A model generated the notes under the pieces. The model searched no databases and was not told the origin of the DNA. It was given only the letters and a program-made list of their open reading frames with translations. The translations under genes and the position numbers were made by a program. 64,000 nucleotides of DNA from Rhodospirillaceae bacterium. GTDB taxonomy: Bacteria; Pseudomonadota; Alphaproteobacteria; Bin65. Positions within the stretch are counted from its first letter, which is position 1. Each line of letters begins with the position of its first letter. Below are positions 1 to 8,267 of this stretch, one piece after another. Where the stretch lies: contig WTGH01000048.1 in assembly GCA_011523655.1 (NCBI GenBank), positions 1 to 64,000 on the forward strand. The letters are read 5' to 3'.

Positions 1-114
1 AGGGCGGGAACGGCACGCCCGGTTCGGGTTTGTCGGTCTCGGCCAAAACGGGGACGGGATTTGAGCGGGCCATGACCGGAGGCGGAATTCCGGGGAGGGC
101 GAATCACGGTGGCG

Positions 115-1107
115 TCATGCCGCTTCGGCCAGGCTTTCCGGTTTCGCCAACCCTCGCGCAGGCGGGCTGCGGACCGCCGCCGCCGCTTCGGACACCAGGG
201 CCTGCCCCGTCTCGGTGACCGCCTCCGCCAGACTGTCGATCCAGCGTTGGCCCTGGGCGGCGGTCCGGTGGACGAGAACGAGACGGCGCGCCGGCTGGGG
301 CGTTGCAAGACGCAGGAAGCAAAGATCCGGAGACGCCGCGCGCTCCGCGGCTGCCGCGGTCTCCGGCAGCAGGGTCAACCCGGCGCCCTGGGCGACGAGG
401 CGCGAGAGCGTTGCCAGCGATCCGGCGCCGCGCCGGACTTCACGGATGCGCCACGTCAGGCAGGCCCCCATGGTCTGGGCGGCGAGGCAATCGCTGTCAT
501 CGAGCGTGAGCAAAGGTCCGACATCGGCCCGGGCCAGTTCAGCCGGCGAGACCGTGTCGTCCGCATTGCGGCGGATCGAGGCGAGCCGCTCGGCATGGCC
601 GGCGAGCAGGAAGCGGTCTTCGAACAGGATGCGCTCGCAGAGTTCGAGCAAGCTCATTGGGTGCGAAACGACGGCGGCATCGAGGCGGCCGGCGACCAGT
701 TCGGCGGTCAGCGTCTCTCCGGAAGACTCCACGATATTGATGTCGACGCGTGGAGAAGCCTTCTTGAGACGCTCCATGACACCCGGCACCAGGTAGGGGG
801 CTAGGGTCGACAGGACGCCCACGGAGACCTGCACCGGACCGTTCTCAAGGCGTGTTCCCAATGTCTCGAGCAGCGTCGTCTCGTCGAGGATCCGGATCGT
901 CTGCTCGAAGGCGTCGCGGCCGAGCCGTGTCAGGACGACGCCCCGGCTCTCGCGCTCGACCACCAAGCCGCCCAGGGTGGTTTCCAGCTCGCGGATCTGG
1001 ATGGAAAGAGCGGGCTGCGAGATGTGGACCTTCTCGGCCGCGCGGGAAAAGGAACCGTGTTCGGCCAAAGCACGGAAATATCGCAATTGACGTAATGTAA
1101 CAGGCAT
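115..1107 (-). CDS. LysR-family transcriptional regulator
   Basis: A 330-residue LysR-type regulator. The N-terminal winged helix-turn-helix (about residues 3-60) reads LRQLRYFRALAEHGSFSRAA and then ISQPALSIQIRELE, which is the family signature. The remainder is the periplasmic-binding-like effector domain, which senses a small co-inducer. I chose the ATG at 1107 because the family begins just before LRQLRYF and an AGGAG lies 9 bases upstream; an in-frame start 14 codons earlier (1149) is also open. The C-terminal tail is Ala-rich. The AT-rich region upstream carries two palindromes of LysR-box type, so autoregulation is likely. The target pathway cannot be read from this gene. Confidence 0.9.
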   Translation of the reverse strand: MPVTLRQLRYFRALAEHGSFSRAAEKVHISQPALSIQIRELETTLGGLVVERESRGVVLTRLGRDAFEQTIRILDETTLLETLGTRLENGPVQVSVGVLSTLAPYLVPGVMERLKKASPRVDINIVESSGETLTAELVAGRLDAAVVSHPMSLLELCERILFEDRFLLAGHAERLASIRRNADDTVSPAELARADVGPLLTLDDSDCLAAQTMGACLTWRIREVRRGAGSLATLSRLVAQGAGLTLLPETAAAAERAASPDLCFLRLATPQPARRLVLVHRTAAQGQRWIDSLAEAVTETGQALVSEAAAAVRSPPARGLAKPESLAEAA

Positions 1108-1222
1108 TTTGACTACTCCTGGCGGGACCGCCGCGTTTTCCAATGCCAATCATGCCGATTTTCTAAAATCTATCCAATTTTGTATTACTATAGCAATAAT
1201 AAGAAAATCTCATAAACGCAAT

Positions 1223-1238
1223 TTTACTATCTGGTAAA
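1223..1238. promoter_or_regulatory. Candidate LysR box 1 (TTTAC-N6-GTAAA)
   Basis: Perfect inverted repeat TTTAC-N6-GTAAA, extending to ATTTTAC/GTAAAAT at 1221-1240. It lies about 115 bases upstream of the LysR-type start codon, in an AT-rich stretch. LysR-type regulators bind dyads containing a T-N11-A core, and this box fits that pattern. The assignment to this regulator is inferred from position and from the second copy at 1592. Confidence 0.45.
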
Positions 1239-1591
1239 ATTTAGACCCGTATAGGTTAAGTTCTTTCAAACTAGGCTCGTAAATTTTCCGGTTAGAAGTT
1301 TCCTTTATTTTCTTTCCTTATTCGATCACAGAAATTTATGGGTGCCGGAAATGCCGCAGTTCCGGCCTTTTCTGAGGTGCCGCTCAAAGAGTTCCAGCCG
1401 CTGTACAGTCTTGTGAGGCCCGAAGAACGGCCTCTTCGGGGATAATGCACATAGCTTTGACGCACAGAGAGAATGTTTGCAAGGGGCAATCTATTGTACA
1501 ATTTGCCCGAAGCGTTTCGGGCCGGAATTATCGGGTATTGGCGAGTAATCTTGTTGTATTGTCAACGAATGCAAGCGATCATGGTGCCGAA

Positions 1592-1607
1592 TTTACGACC
1601 CGGTAAA
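1592..1607. promoter_or_regulatory. Candidate LysR box 2 (TTTAC-N6-GTAAA)
   Basis: Second copy of TTTAC-N6-GTAAA with the same arms and same 6-base spacer as the box at 1223-1238. It lies about 240 bases upstream of the phosphatase gene. Two identical dyads in one gap argue for a shared binding protein, most simply the adjacent LysR-type regulator. Confidence 0.4.
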
Positions 1608-1847
1608 AATTACTGCGATCGCGAGAGCTTTCGGGAGCCCTTTCCTTTCGGACCTGAATTTCAGATTTTCCTCGGATTGTGCATCATTCCCGCTGCGGCT
1701 ATTTTATGCGCCTGAGGCGGGTCGCGATCCGGCGCTGCTGACGGAATCGGGAGCCGACGCGCCCGCCGACCGGCCCGCAGCGGCAAACCGAAACGTCCGG
1801 CACGGGCCGCCGGGTTTGCCTCGCCATCCGCACCGGGAAAGACCGAT

Positions 1848-2399
1848 ATGCTGCCGTTCAAAGTGTCCGTCTGCGGCCTCGACGAGATCGAGCGGTTCGC
1901 TGGCGCCGGGGTGAGCCATGTGATTTCCCTGCTCGATCCGGGGTGGCCGGAGCCGGACGGATGGGCCGCGCTCGGCCCGGTGGAACATCACCGTTTCGAC
2001 ATGCACGACATCGTTTCGGACAGGCCGGGATGGCGGCCGCCGCACGCCGAAGACGTCGAGCGGCTTCTCCAGGTCGGCGATCTGCTGGCGCGCTCGGAGG
2101 TCGGCCATCTGCTGGTGCATTGCCATTTCGGCCGGTCGCGGTCGACCGCGGCGGCCCTCATTCTGAAGGCGCAGCACCATCCCGGACGCGAAACCGAGGC
2201 GGCGGAAGCCCTGCTGGCGGTGCGCGACCCGCTGTGGCCGAACAGCCGGATGGTCGCCTACGCCGATAAACTGCTGTACAGGGACGGCGCCCTGACCGCG
2301 GCGGCGCACCGCCTCTACGCGCGCGTCGCTCGCGAACACCCGCAGTTCGCCGACTTCATCCGGCGCACCGAGCGCGCGAGCGAGGTGCCCGACGGGTGA
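1848..2399 (+). CDS. Tyrosine/dual-specificity phosphatase-like protein
   Basis: A 183-residue cytosolic protein with the cysteine-phosphatase signature: LLVHCHFGRSRSTAAA places the P-loop C-x5-R at Cys92-Arg98 followed by Ser. An upstream Asp (around residues 52-55, in HRFDMHDI) is a candidate general acid. Compact proteins of this kind in proteobacteria are annotated as tyrosine-phosphatase-family proteins; the substrate is unknown. ATG at 1848 follows GGGAAAG. It is convergent with glmS, separated by a GC-rich hairpin. It stands alone, so context gives no pathway. Confidence 0.8.
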   Translation: MLPFKVSVCGLDEIERFAGAGVSHVISLLDPGWPEPDGWAALGPVEHHRFDMHDIVSDRPGWRPPHAEDVERLLQVGDLLARSEVGHLLVHCHFGRSRSTAAALILKAQHHPGRETEAAEALLAVRDPLWPNSRMVAYADKLLYRDGALTAAAHRLYARVAREHPQFADFIRRTERASEVPDG

Positions 2400-2400
2400 A

Positions 2401-2439
2401 CCGGCCGGACCGGGCGCGCTGTGGATCGCGCCAGGCCGG
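2401..2439. terminator. GC-rich hairpin between convergent genes
   Basis: Nested inverted repeat between two convergent stop codons: outer arms CCGGCC (2401-2406) and GGCCGG (2434-2439), inner arms GGCGCG (2413-2418) and CGCGCC (2427-2432). There is no clear T-tract on either side, so its terminator role is inferred from position only. Confidence 0.35.
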
Positions 2440-2457
2440 CCAGTCGGGCAGGGGCCG

Positions 2458-4281
2458 CTATTCCACCGTCACGCTCTTCGCCAGATTGCGCGGCTGGTCG
2501 ACGTCGGTGCGCCGGATCACGGCGGCGTGGTAGGCGAGAAGCTGGACCGGGATGGCGTAGAGGATCGGGGCGACGAAGGGGTCGACAAGCGGCAGTTCGA
2601 CGGTCGCCATCGCCATTTCGCCCAGCCGGTCGATGCCCGGTCGGTCGCTGAGAAAGATCACCTTGCCGCCCCGGGCGATCACCTCCTGGGTGTTGGACGC
2701 GGTCTTGTCGAACAGCGCGTCCGAGGGCGCGACGACGATCACCGGCACGCTCTCGTCGATCAGCGCGATCGGCCCGTGCTTCATCTCGCCCGACGCATAG
2801 CCCTCGGCGTGGATATAGCTGATTTCCTTGAGTTTCAGCGCACCTTCCAGGGCAATCGGATAGGCGGTGCCCCGGCCGAGATAGAGCACGTCGCGCGCCT
2901 CGGCGACGGTGCGGGCGATGTCCCTGATCGCCTCGTCGTGGGCCAGGACCTCGGCGGCGCGGGACGGCACCTCGGCGATGCTGCGGGTGAGTTCCGCCTC
3001 GCGGGCATGGTCGATCGCACCGCGGGCGACGGCAGCCGAGATCGCCAGGCAGGCGAGGGTCGTCAGTTGCGTCGTGAACGCCTTGGTCGAGGCGACGCCG
3101 ATTTCCGGTCCCGCCTTGGTCGGCAGCACGACATCGGATTCCCGGGCGATCGAACTCTCCGGCACGTTGACGACAGAAACGATATGCTGGCCCTGCGCCC
3201 TGGCATAGCGCAGCGAGGCGAGGGTATCGGCCGTCTCGCCCGACTGCGAAACGACCAGCATCATGCCGCCCTCGGGCATGGGCGCCTCGCGGTAGCGCAG
3301 TTCGGAAGCCAGGTCGATTTCGACCGGAATGCGTGCCACCTGCTCAAGCCAGTACTTTGCGACCAGGCCGGCGTAGAAGGCCGTGCCGCAGGCGGCGATC
3401 GTAATCCGCGGCACCGTCGCGATGTCGCACGGCAGGTCCGGCAGGTTGACGGTCTGCCCGGCCGGGTTGAAGAAGCTCTGCAGCGTATCGCCGATCGCCG
3501 TCGGCTGCTCGTAGATCTCCTTCAGCATGTAGTGGCGGAAACCGGCCTTGCCGGTCTGCGCGCCGGAGGCTGCGGTTTCGACGATCCGGCGTTCGGCCGG
3601 TTCGCCCGCAGCATCGTAGACGGTCGCGCCCTTCCGGGTCATGACGACCCAGTCGCCCTCTTCCAGATAGCCGATGCGCCGGGTCAGCGGGGCCAGCGCC
3701 AGGGCGTCGGAGCCGAGGAACATCTCGCCGTCGCCGTAGCCGATGGCGAGCGGGCTGCCGCGGCGGGCGCCGACCATCAGCTCCTCCTCCCCGGCGAAGA
3801 CGATGGCAAGGGCGAAGGCGCCGTGAAGGCGCTGCAGGGTCGCGCGGATCGCGTCGCGGAGCGGCATTTGCCGTTCCATGAATTCGGTCAGCAGTTCGGC
3901 GACGACTTCGGTGTCCGTGTCGCTCTCGAAGCTGCGCCCGCGGTCGCGCAGTTCGTCCTTCAGCTCCCGATAGTTCTCGATGATTCCGTTATGGACGAGC
4001 GCGACCTTGTCCGTGATATGCGGGTGGGCATTGATCTCGTTGGGGATGCCGTGGGTCGCCCAGCGGGTATGGCCGATGCCGATCGTTCCGCCGATCGGAC
4101 GGTCCCGCAGCTTGGCTTCGAGCCGCCCGATTCTGCCTTCGGCCCGGCGGCGCCGGATCACGCCGTTCTCGACAGTGGCGACGCCGGCGCTGTCGTAGCC
4201 GCGATATTCCAGCCGCTTCAGGCCGTCGACCAGCAGCGGAACGCACGGTTCCCCGCCGACGATGCCGATAATGCCGCACAC
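2458..4281 (-). CDS. glmS: Glutamine--fructose-6-phosphate aminotransferase (isomerizing)
   Basis: Makes glucosamine-6-phosphate from fructose-6-phosphate and glutamine, the first step to UDP-GlcNAc for peptidoglycan and lipid A. At 607 residues it is the usual length. Met-Cys2 starts the class II glutaminase domain (MCGIIGIVGG; Cys2 is the nucleophile, GHTRWATHG follows near residue 72). Two SIS sugar-isomerase domains follow (about 285-420 and 455-595), ending in the conserved DQPRNLAKSVTVE. It lies 14 bases downstream of glmU on the same strand, so the two are probably co-transcribed. No glmS ribozyme is expected or seen in the short gap. Confidence 0.97.
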   Translation of the reverse strand: MCGIIGIVGGEPCVPLLVDGLKRLEYRGYDSAGVATVENGVIRRRRAEGRIGRLEAKLRDRPIGGTIGIGHTRWATHGIPNEINAHPHITDKVALVHNGIIENYRELKDELRDRGRSFESDTDTEVVAELLTEFMERQMPLRDAIRATLQRLHGAFALAIVFAGEEELMVGARRGSPLAIGYGDGEMFLGSDALALAPLTRRIGYLEEGDWVVMTRKGATVYDAAGEPAERRIVETAASGAQTGKAGFRHYMLKEIYEQPTAIGDTLQSFFNPAGQTVNLPDLPCDIATVPRITIAACGTAFYAGLVAKYWLEQVARIPVEIDLASELRYREAPMPEGGMMLVVSQSGETADTLASLRYARAQGQHIVSVVNVPESSIARESDVVLPTKAGPEIGVASTKAFTTQLTTLACLAISAAVARGAIDHAREAELTRSIAEVPSRAAEVLAHDEAIRDIARTVAEARDVLYLGRGTAYPIALEGALKLKEISYIHAEGYASGEMKHGPIALIDESVPVIVVAPSDALFDKTASNTQEVIARGGKVIFLSDRPGIDRLGEMAMATVELPLVDPFVAPILYAIPVQLLAYHAAVIRRTDVDQPRNLAKSVTVE

Positions 4282-4295
4282 GCGCCGCCGGCTCC

Positions 4296-5693
4296 CTACT
4301 TCTTCCCGCCCTGGCTTTCCGGGGCGTCCCCGGCCTTGCGCCGGCGGATCTTCTCGGCGGCGCGGGGCACGGCCGTGTGCTCGGCCCGGGTCAGCGCCAG
4401 GGCATCGGCCTCGACGTCCCGGTCGATCGTGCTGCCGGCGCCGACGATGGCGCGTTCGCCGATGGTGACCGGGGCCACCAGCGCGCTGTTCGATCCGATA
4501 AACGCGCGGTCGCCGATCACCGTTCTGGCTTTCCGGAATCCGTCATAGTTGCAGGTGATCGTGCCGGCGCCGATATTCGCTCCGGCGCCGATCTCCGCGT
4601 CGCCGATATAGGCCAGATGGTTCGCCCTGGCGCCCGGTTTCAGCACCGCGTTCTTGACTTCGACGAAATTTCCGACCTTCGCTCCTTCCCGCAGGTCGGC
4701 GCCCGGCCGCAACCGGGCAAATGGGCCGACCGTGGCGCCTCGGTCCAGCGCGGCCCCTTCTATGTGGCAGAAGCCCCCGATCTCGACATCGTCGCCGACG
4801 ACGACCCCCGGACCGAACACAACCTGCGGGCCGACCGTCACGTCCCGGCCGAGCACGGTATCGTAGCTGAACCAGACGGAGTCCGGATCGGTCAGCGTGG
4901 CGCCGCCCGCCATCGCCGCGCGGCGCATCCGCTGCTGGAATATCCGCTCGGCCGCGGCCAGTTCTTCCCGGCTGTTGATGCCGAGCAACTCGTCGGCCCC
5001 GGCCTCGATAACGCTGCTTGTCCGGCCGTGTCGCCGTGCAATGCCGACGATATCGGTCAGGTAATACTCGCCCTTGGCATTGTCGTTGTGCACGGCGTCG
5101 ACGAGGTCGAACAGGATCGCCCCGTCGACCGCCATGACGCCGGAGTTGCACAGGCCGATTTCGCGTTGTTCGGCCGTGGCGTCCCGGGCCTCGACGATGG
5201 CTTCAAGCATCCCGTCGCCGCCCTGCACGAGCCGGCCGTAGCCGCCGGGCTCCGTTGGCCGGAAGCCCAGGACGACGACGGCATGTCCGCCCTCGCGTCG
5301 CCGGGCGATCATGGCCTCCAGGGTTTGCGGAAAGATCAGCGGCGTGTCGCCAAAGAGGATGAGGACGGTATCCGCATCCCGGCCGATCGCGCCGCGCGCC
5401 GGCTTGACGGCATCCGCCGTTCCGCGCGGTTCGGCCTGGACGGCCGTCGGGACGGGCGCGACCGCTTCAGCGACGTCCGCCATGCCGGGGCCGACGACAA
5501 CGACGCAGGTCCCGGCGCCGGCCGCCAGCGCCGCATTCAGGGGGTAGAGCACCATCGGACGGTTGCCGATCGGGTGCAGAACCTTCGGCAGCCTCGAATT
5601 CATGCGAACGCCCTTGCCCGCGCCCAGGATGAGAGCGGAAATTCGGGACTTCGCGGCGGAATCTCCGGCAAATGCGAAGGGCTCTTGCGGCAT
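4296..5693 (-). CDS. glmU: Bifunctional UDP-GlcNAc pyrophosphorylase / glucosamine-1-phosphate N-acetyltransferase
   Basis: Catalyses acetylation of glucosamine-1-P and then uridylylation to UDP-GlcNAc. The 465 residues show the N-terminal nucleotidyltransferase motif LGAGKGVRMNSRLPKVLH (about residues 23-40). The C-terminal half is a left-handed beta-helix of hexapeptide repeats (GAGANIGAGTITCNYDG near the end is the acetyltransferase signature). First gene of the glmU-glmS pair, divergent from lptF across 259 bases that must contain both promoters. A short N-terminal extension (about 20 residues before ISALILGAG) is present. Confidence 0.97.
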   Translation of the reverse strand: MPQEPFAFAGDSAAKSRISALILGAGKGVRMNSRLPKVLHPIGNRPMVLYPLNAALAAGAGTCVVVVGPGMADVAEAVAPVPTAVQAEPRGTADAVKPARGAIGRDADTVLILFGDTPLIFPQTLEAMIARRREGGHAVVVLGFRPTEPGGYGRLVQGGDGMLEAIVEARDATAEQREIGLCNSGVMAVDGAILFDLVDAVHNDNAKGEYYLTDIVGIARRHGRTSSVIEAGADELLGINSREELAAAERIFQQRMRRAAMAGGATLTDPDSVWFSYDTVLGRDVTVGPQVVFGPGVVVGDDVEIGGFCHIEGAALDRGATVGPFARLRPGADLREGAKVGNFVEVKNAVLKPGARANHLAYIGDAEIGAGANIGAGTITCNYDGFRKARTVIGDRAFIGSNSALVAPVTIGERAIVGAGSTIDRDVEADALALTRAEHTAVPRAAEKIRRRKAGDAPESQGGKK

Positions 5694-5952
5694 GGCCCGG
5701 TCTGGTCCTTCCGACCGGCAGGTTCAATCCGGGTGGCGCGCGGGACAATGCCGGCTGCCGGCCCGTTTCCGGTCCGGCGCGACTGTGCCACAAGCCGCGG
5801 CGCCCCACCAAGTCACGTATTGTTACGGTTTGCGACGCCGCCGCGGCCGGCGCCGAAGCGCCCGCAAAGCTGCGCGGACGCCCGGCTCAAGCGGCTTCGC
5901 CGCAGATCGCAGGAGTGGCCCGCAGGCGCCTGTTGGGCGTATAATCCTGCGC

Positions 5953-7101
5953 ATGACGAGAGTGCAGTTCTACATCATGCGGCAGATTGCGGTTGCAACC
6001 CTGTACATCGCCGTCACGCTGACGGTCGTCGTCTGGCTGACCCAATCGACCCGCTTTTTCAAGCTTATCCTGAACCGGGGCCTGTCGCTCGACGTCTTCC
6101 TCGAGCTGACCGCGCTGCTGGTGCCGTCGTTCCTGCTCATCACGCTGCCGATCGCGCTGTTCCTGGCAACCGTCTTCGTGTTGACCAAGATGCTGAACGA
6201 CCGCGAACTGGTGGTCATGCGCTCGGCCGGCTTGAGCGATCTGGACCTGGCGATGCCGGTCGTGGCGCTCGGCTTCGCGGGCGTGACGGTCTGCTATTTC
6301 ATCAGCCTCTATCTCCTGCCGGCCTCGTTCAAGCAGTTCCGGGATTTGCAGGACGACGTCCGCAACAATTTCTCGGTCAGGCTGATCCAGGAGGGCGCGT
6401 TTACCAATTTCGGCGAAAAGCTGACCATCTATGTCCGCGAGCGGGTCGGCGACGAGGTGCGCGGCATCCTGGTCCAGGACAACCGCGACACGTCGCGGAC
6501 CGTCACCATGATGGCGGAGCGCGGCACCGTGACATTTTCGGAGACGGGTCCGCGCGTTCTGATGGGCCGGGGCAACCGGCAGGAACGCGACCGCGCGACC
6601 GGCAGGATCGCCACCTTGTATTTTGAGCGCTACAGCTTCGATTTCGCGCTCGGCAAGCCGCGGAAACGAGTCTACGTCAAACCCAACGAACGCTTCCTCG
6701 GCGAACTGCTCCGGCCGGGCGACAACCCGGGCGACCGGCGAAACCGCAGCAAGCTGATCGCCGAAGGGCATAACCGGCTGATTGCTCCGCTCTATGCGCT
6801 GACGCTGCCGGTTCTCGCGCTGGTCATCATGCTGGCCGGGCAATTCAACAAACGGGGGCAGGCAGTGCGGATCGCATTCGTGCTCACCGCCGCGGGGCTG
6901 TGCGAGGGCGCCGCCATCGGCCTGTCCAATGCCGCCGCCAAGCAGAATGCGCTGATCCCGCTGGCCTATGCGAACGCCGTCCTGCCGGCGGTCGGTGGCA
7001 TGGTCCTGCTCGTTCGGACGGACTGGCTGTCCGCTGTCGCCGGTTTCATCGAAAGGCAGGTGAGCGGCGGCGCCGGCGAGAAAGGGCCCGCCGGCGCATG
7101 A
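5953..7101 (+). CDS. lptF: LPS export ABC transporter permease LptF
   Basis: Inner-membrane permease of the LptB2FGC machine that extracts LPS and passes it to the periplasmic bridge. It is 382 residues from the ATG at 5953. MTRVQFYIMRQIAVATLYIAV begins the first of about six membrane helices, the large periplasmic beta-jellyroll sits about residues 100-260, and three helices follow (LIAPLYALTLPVLALVIMLA onward). The frame is open further upstream, but LptF proteins start just before the first helix. The stop overlaps lptG's start as ATGA, indicating translational coupling. First gene of the lptFGD-surA-pdxA-rsmA operon. Confidence 0.93.
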   Translation: MTRVQFYIMRQIAVATLYIAVTLTVVVWLTQSTRFFKLILNRGLSLDVFLELTALLVPSFLLITLPIALFLATVFVLTKMLNDRELVVMRSAGLSDLDLAMPVVALGFAGVTVCYFISLYLLPASFKQFRDLQDDVRNNFSVRLIQEGAFTNFGEKLTIYVRERVGDEVRGILVQDNRDTSRTVTMMAERGTVTFSETGPRVLMGRGNRQERDRATGRIATLYFERYSFDFALGKPRKRVYVKPNERFLGELLRPGDNPGDRRNRSKLIAEGHNRLIAPLYALTLPVLALVIMLAGQFNKRGQAVRIAFVLTAAGLCEGAAIGLSNAAAKQNALIPLAYANAVLPAVGGMVLLVRTDWLSAVAGFIERQVSGGAGEKGPAGA

Positions 7102-8267
7102 CGCGGACCGGCGCTCCCGTTGCAGACAGCCCGCACGGCGCGCCGCCGCTGCGCCCCGTCCGGCCGACCCGGCTTTCGCTCGGCGTTTCGATCTATCTGG
7201 CCCGGCAGTTTCTGGGCGCGTTCCTGCTCGTCTTCATTCTCTTTGTCGCCGTCATTCTGATCGTGGACCTGATCGAACTGCTCCGCCGGGCCTCCGGCAA
7301 GGAGAGCGCAACCTTCGGCGTCGTCCTCAACATGGCGTTCTACAAGCTGCCGCAGACCGTCCAGAAAACGATGCCGTTCGCAATCCTGTTCGGCGGCATG
7401 CTCGGCTTCTGGCGGCTGAACCGGACCAGCGAACTGATTGCGCTGAGGGCGTCCGGCGTTTCGGTCTGGCATTTCGTGCTGCCGGTCGTCTTCGCCGCTG
7501 CGGTCCTGGGCGTCGTAAAGGTCAGCCTGATCAACCCGATGGGCACGATACTGATCGGCCGTTACGAGCAGCTTGAGAACCGGCACCTGAAAGGGCGGTC
7601 GCCATTGATGGCGGCGACCCATTCGGGTGTCTGGCTGCGCCAGCCGGTCGACGACGGGCAGGCCGTCATCCATGCCAAGAGTTCGTCGGTGGAACGGGAA
7701 ACGCTCACCCTGAAGGATGTGATGGTCTTGCTTTACGGTCGGAACGATCGCTTCGACGGCCGCATCGATGCGGCGACCGCGGTGCTGCGGGACCGGGCAT
7801 GGCGGATGGAGAATGCCTGGGTTTCCGTGCGCGGAGAGCCGCCGGGGCGCAAGGCCGTTCACGCGATTCCGACGACGCTCACCCTGGCGTCGATTCAGGA
7901 GAGTTTTTCTTCGCCCTCTTCGGTTTCCTTCTGGGATCTCCCCCGCTTTATCGGCTCGCTCGAAGCCCTGGGATTCTCCGCCCAGAGGCACCGGCTGCAC
8001 TGGCATTCGCTGCTCGCGGAGCCGATGCTCTACTGCGCGATGATTCTGATCGCGGCGGTGTCGTCGTTGCGGCACAACCGGCGGACCGGAGTCCTGCTCG
8101 CCGTCGCCGGGGGAATCGGCGCCGGGATCGTGCTGTTTTTCGTCTCCGACCTCGTCATCGCCCTGGCGCATTCGACCGGTGTGCCGCCCGTGCTCGCGGC
8201 GTGGGCGCCGGCCTTGGCAACGGCATTTCTCGGCATTACCGCACTACTCCATCTGGAAGATGGCTAG
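7098..8267 (+). CDS. lptG: LPS export ABC transporter permease LptG
   Basis: Partner permease of LptF. It is 389 residues from the ATG at 7098, which overlaps lptF's stop by 4 bases. After a Pro/Arg-rich cytoplasmic N-terminus, SIYLARQFLGAFLLVFILF begins helix 1; the periplasmic domain is central and the last three helices include MILIAAVSSLRH and GGIGAGIVLFFVSDLVIALA. Family relatives begin closer to the helix, so the 30-residue N-terminal extension may be real or a start artefact. The end overlaps lptD by 8 bases. Confidence 0.92.
   Translation: MTRTGAPVADSPHGAPPLRPVRPTRLSLGVSIYLARQFLGAFLLVFILFVAVILIVDLIELLRRASGKESATFGVVLNMAFYKLPQTVQKTMPFAILFGGMLGFWRLNRTSELIALRASGVSVWHFVLPVVFAAAVLGVVKVSLINPMGTILIGRYEQLENRHLKGRSPLMAATHSGVWLRQPVDDGQAVIHAKSSSVERETLTLKDVMVLLYGRNDRFDGRIDAATAVLRDRAWRMENAWVSVRGEPPGRKAVHAIPTTLTLASIQESFSSPSSVSFWDLPRFIGSLEALGFSAQRHRLHWHSLLAEPMLYCAMILIAAVSSLRHNRRTGVLLAVAGGIGAGIVLFFVSDLVIALAHSTGVPPVLAAWAPALATAFLGITALLHLEDG

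Larger units (their letters stand above)
1108..1847. other. AT-rich regulatory gap between lysR-type gene and phosphatase
   Basis: About 740 bases with no convincing gene. It is visibly more AT-rich than its surroundings between about 1150 and 1700. It holds two palindromic boxes (1223-1238 and 1592-1607) and an 8-bp-arm hairpin (CCCGAAGA at 1419-1426, TCTTCGGG at 1433-1440). Short open frames on both strands (1292-1501 minus, 1473-1715 plus) have no recognisable protein features. The region probably holds the promoter of the regulator and possibly a small RNA or a decayed gene. Confidence 0.5.

Noticed and set aside
1292..1715. Short open frames in the AT-rich gap (1292-1501 minus, 1473-1715 plus)
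   Set aside because: No homology-like pattern, no ribosome-binding site; treated as non-coding.
2527..4548. 673-codon plus-strand open frame opposite glmS
   Set aside because: Antisense shadow of glmS in GC-rich DNA; no protein family features.
4377..6626. 749-codon plus-strand open frame across glmU and lptF
   Set aside because: Shadow frame; runs antisense to glmU and out of frame through lptF.
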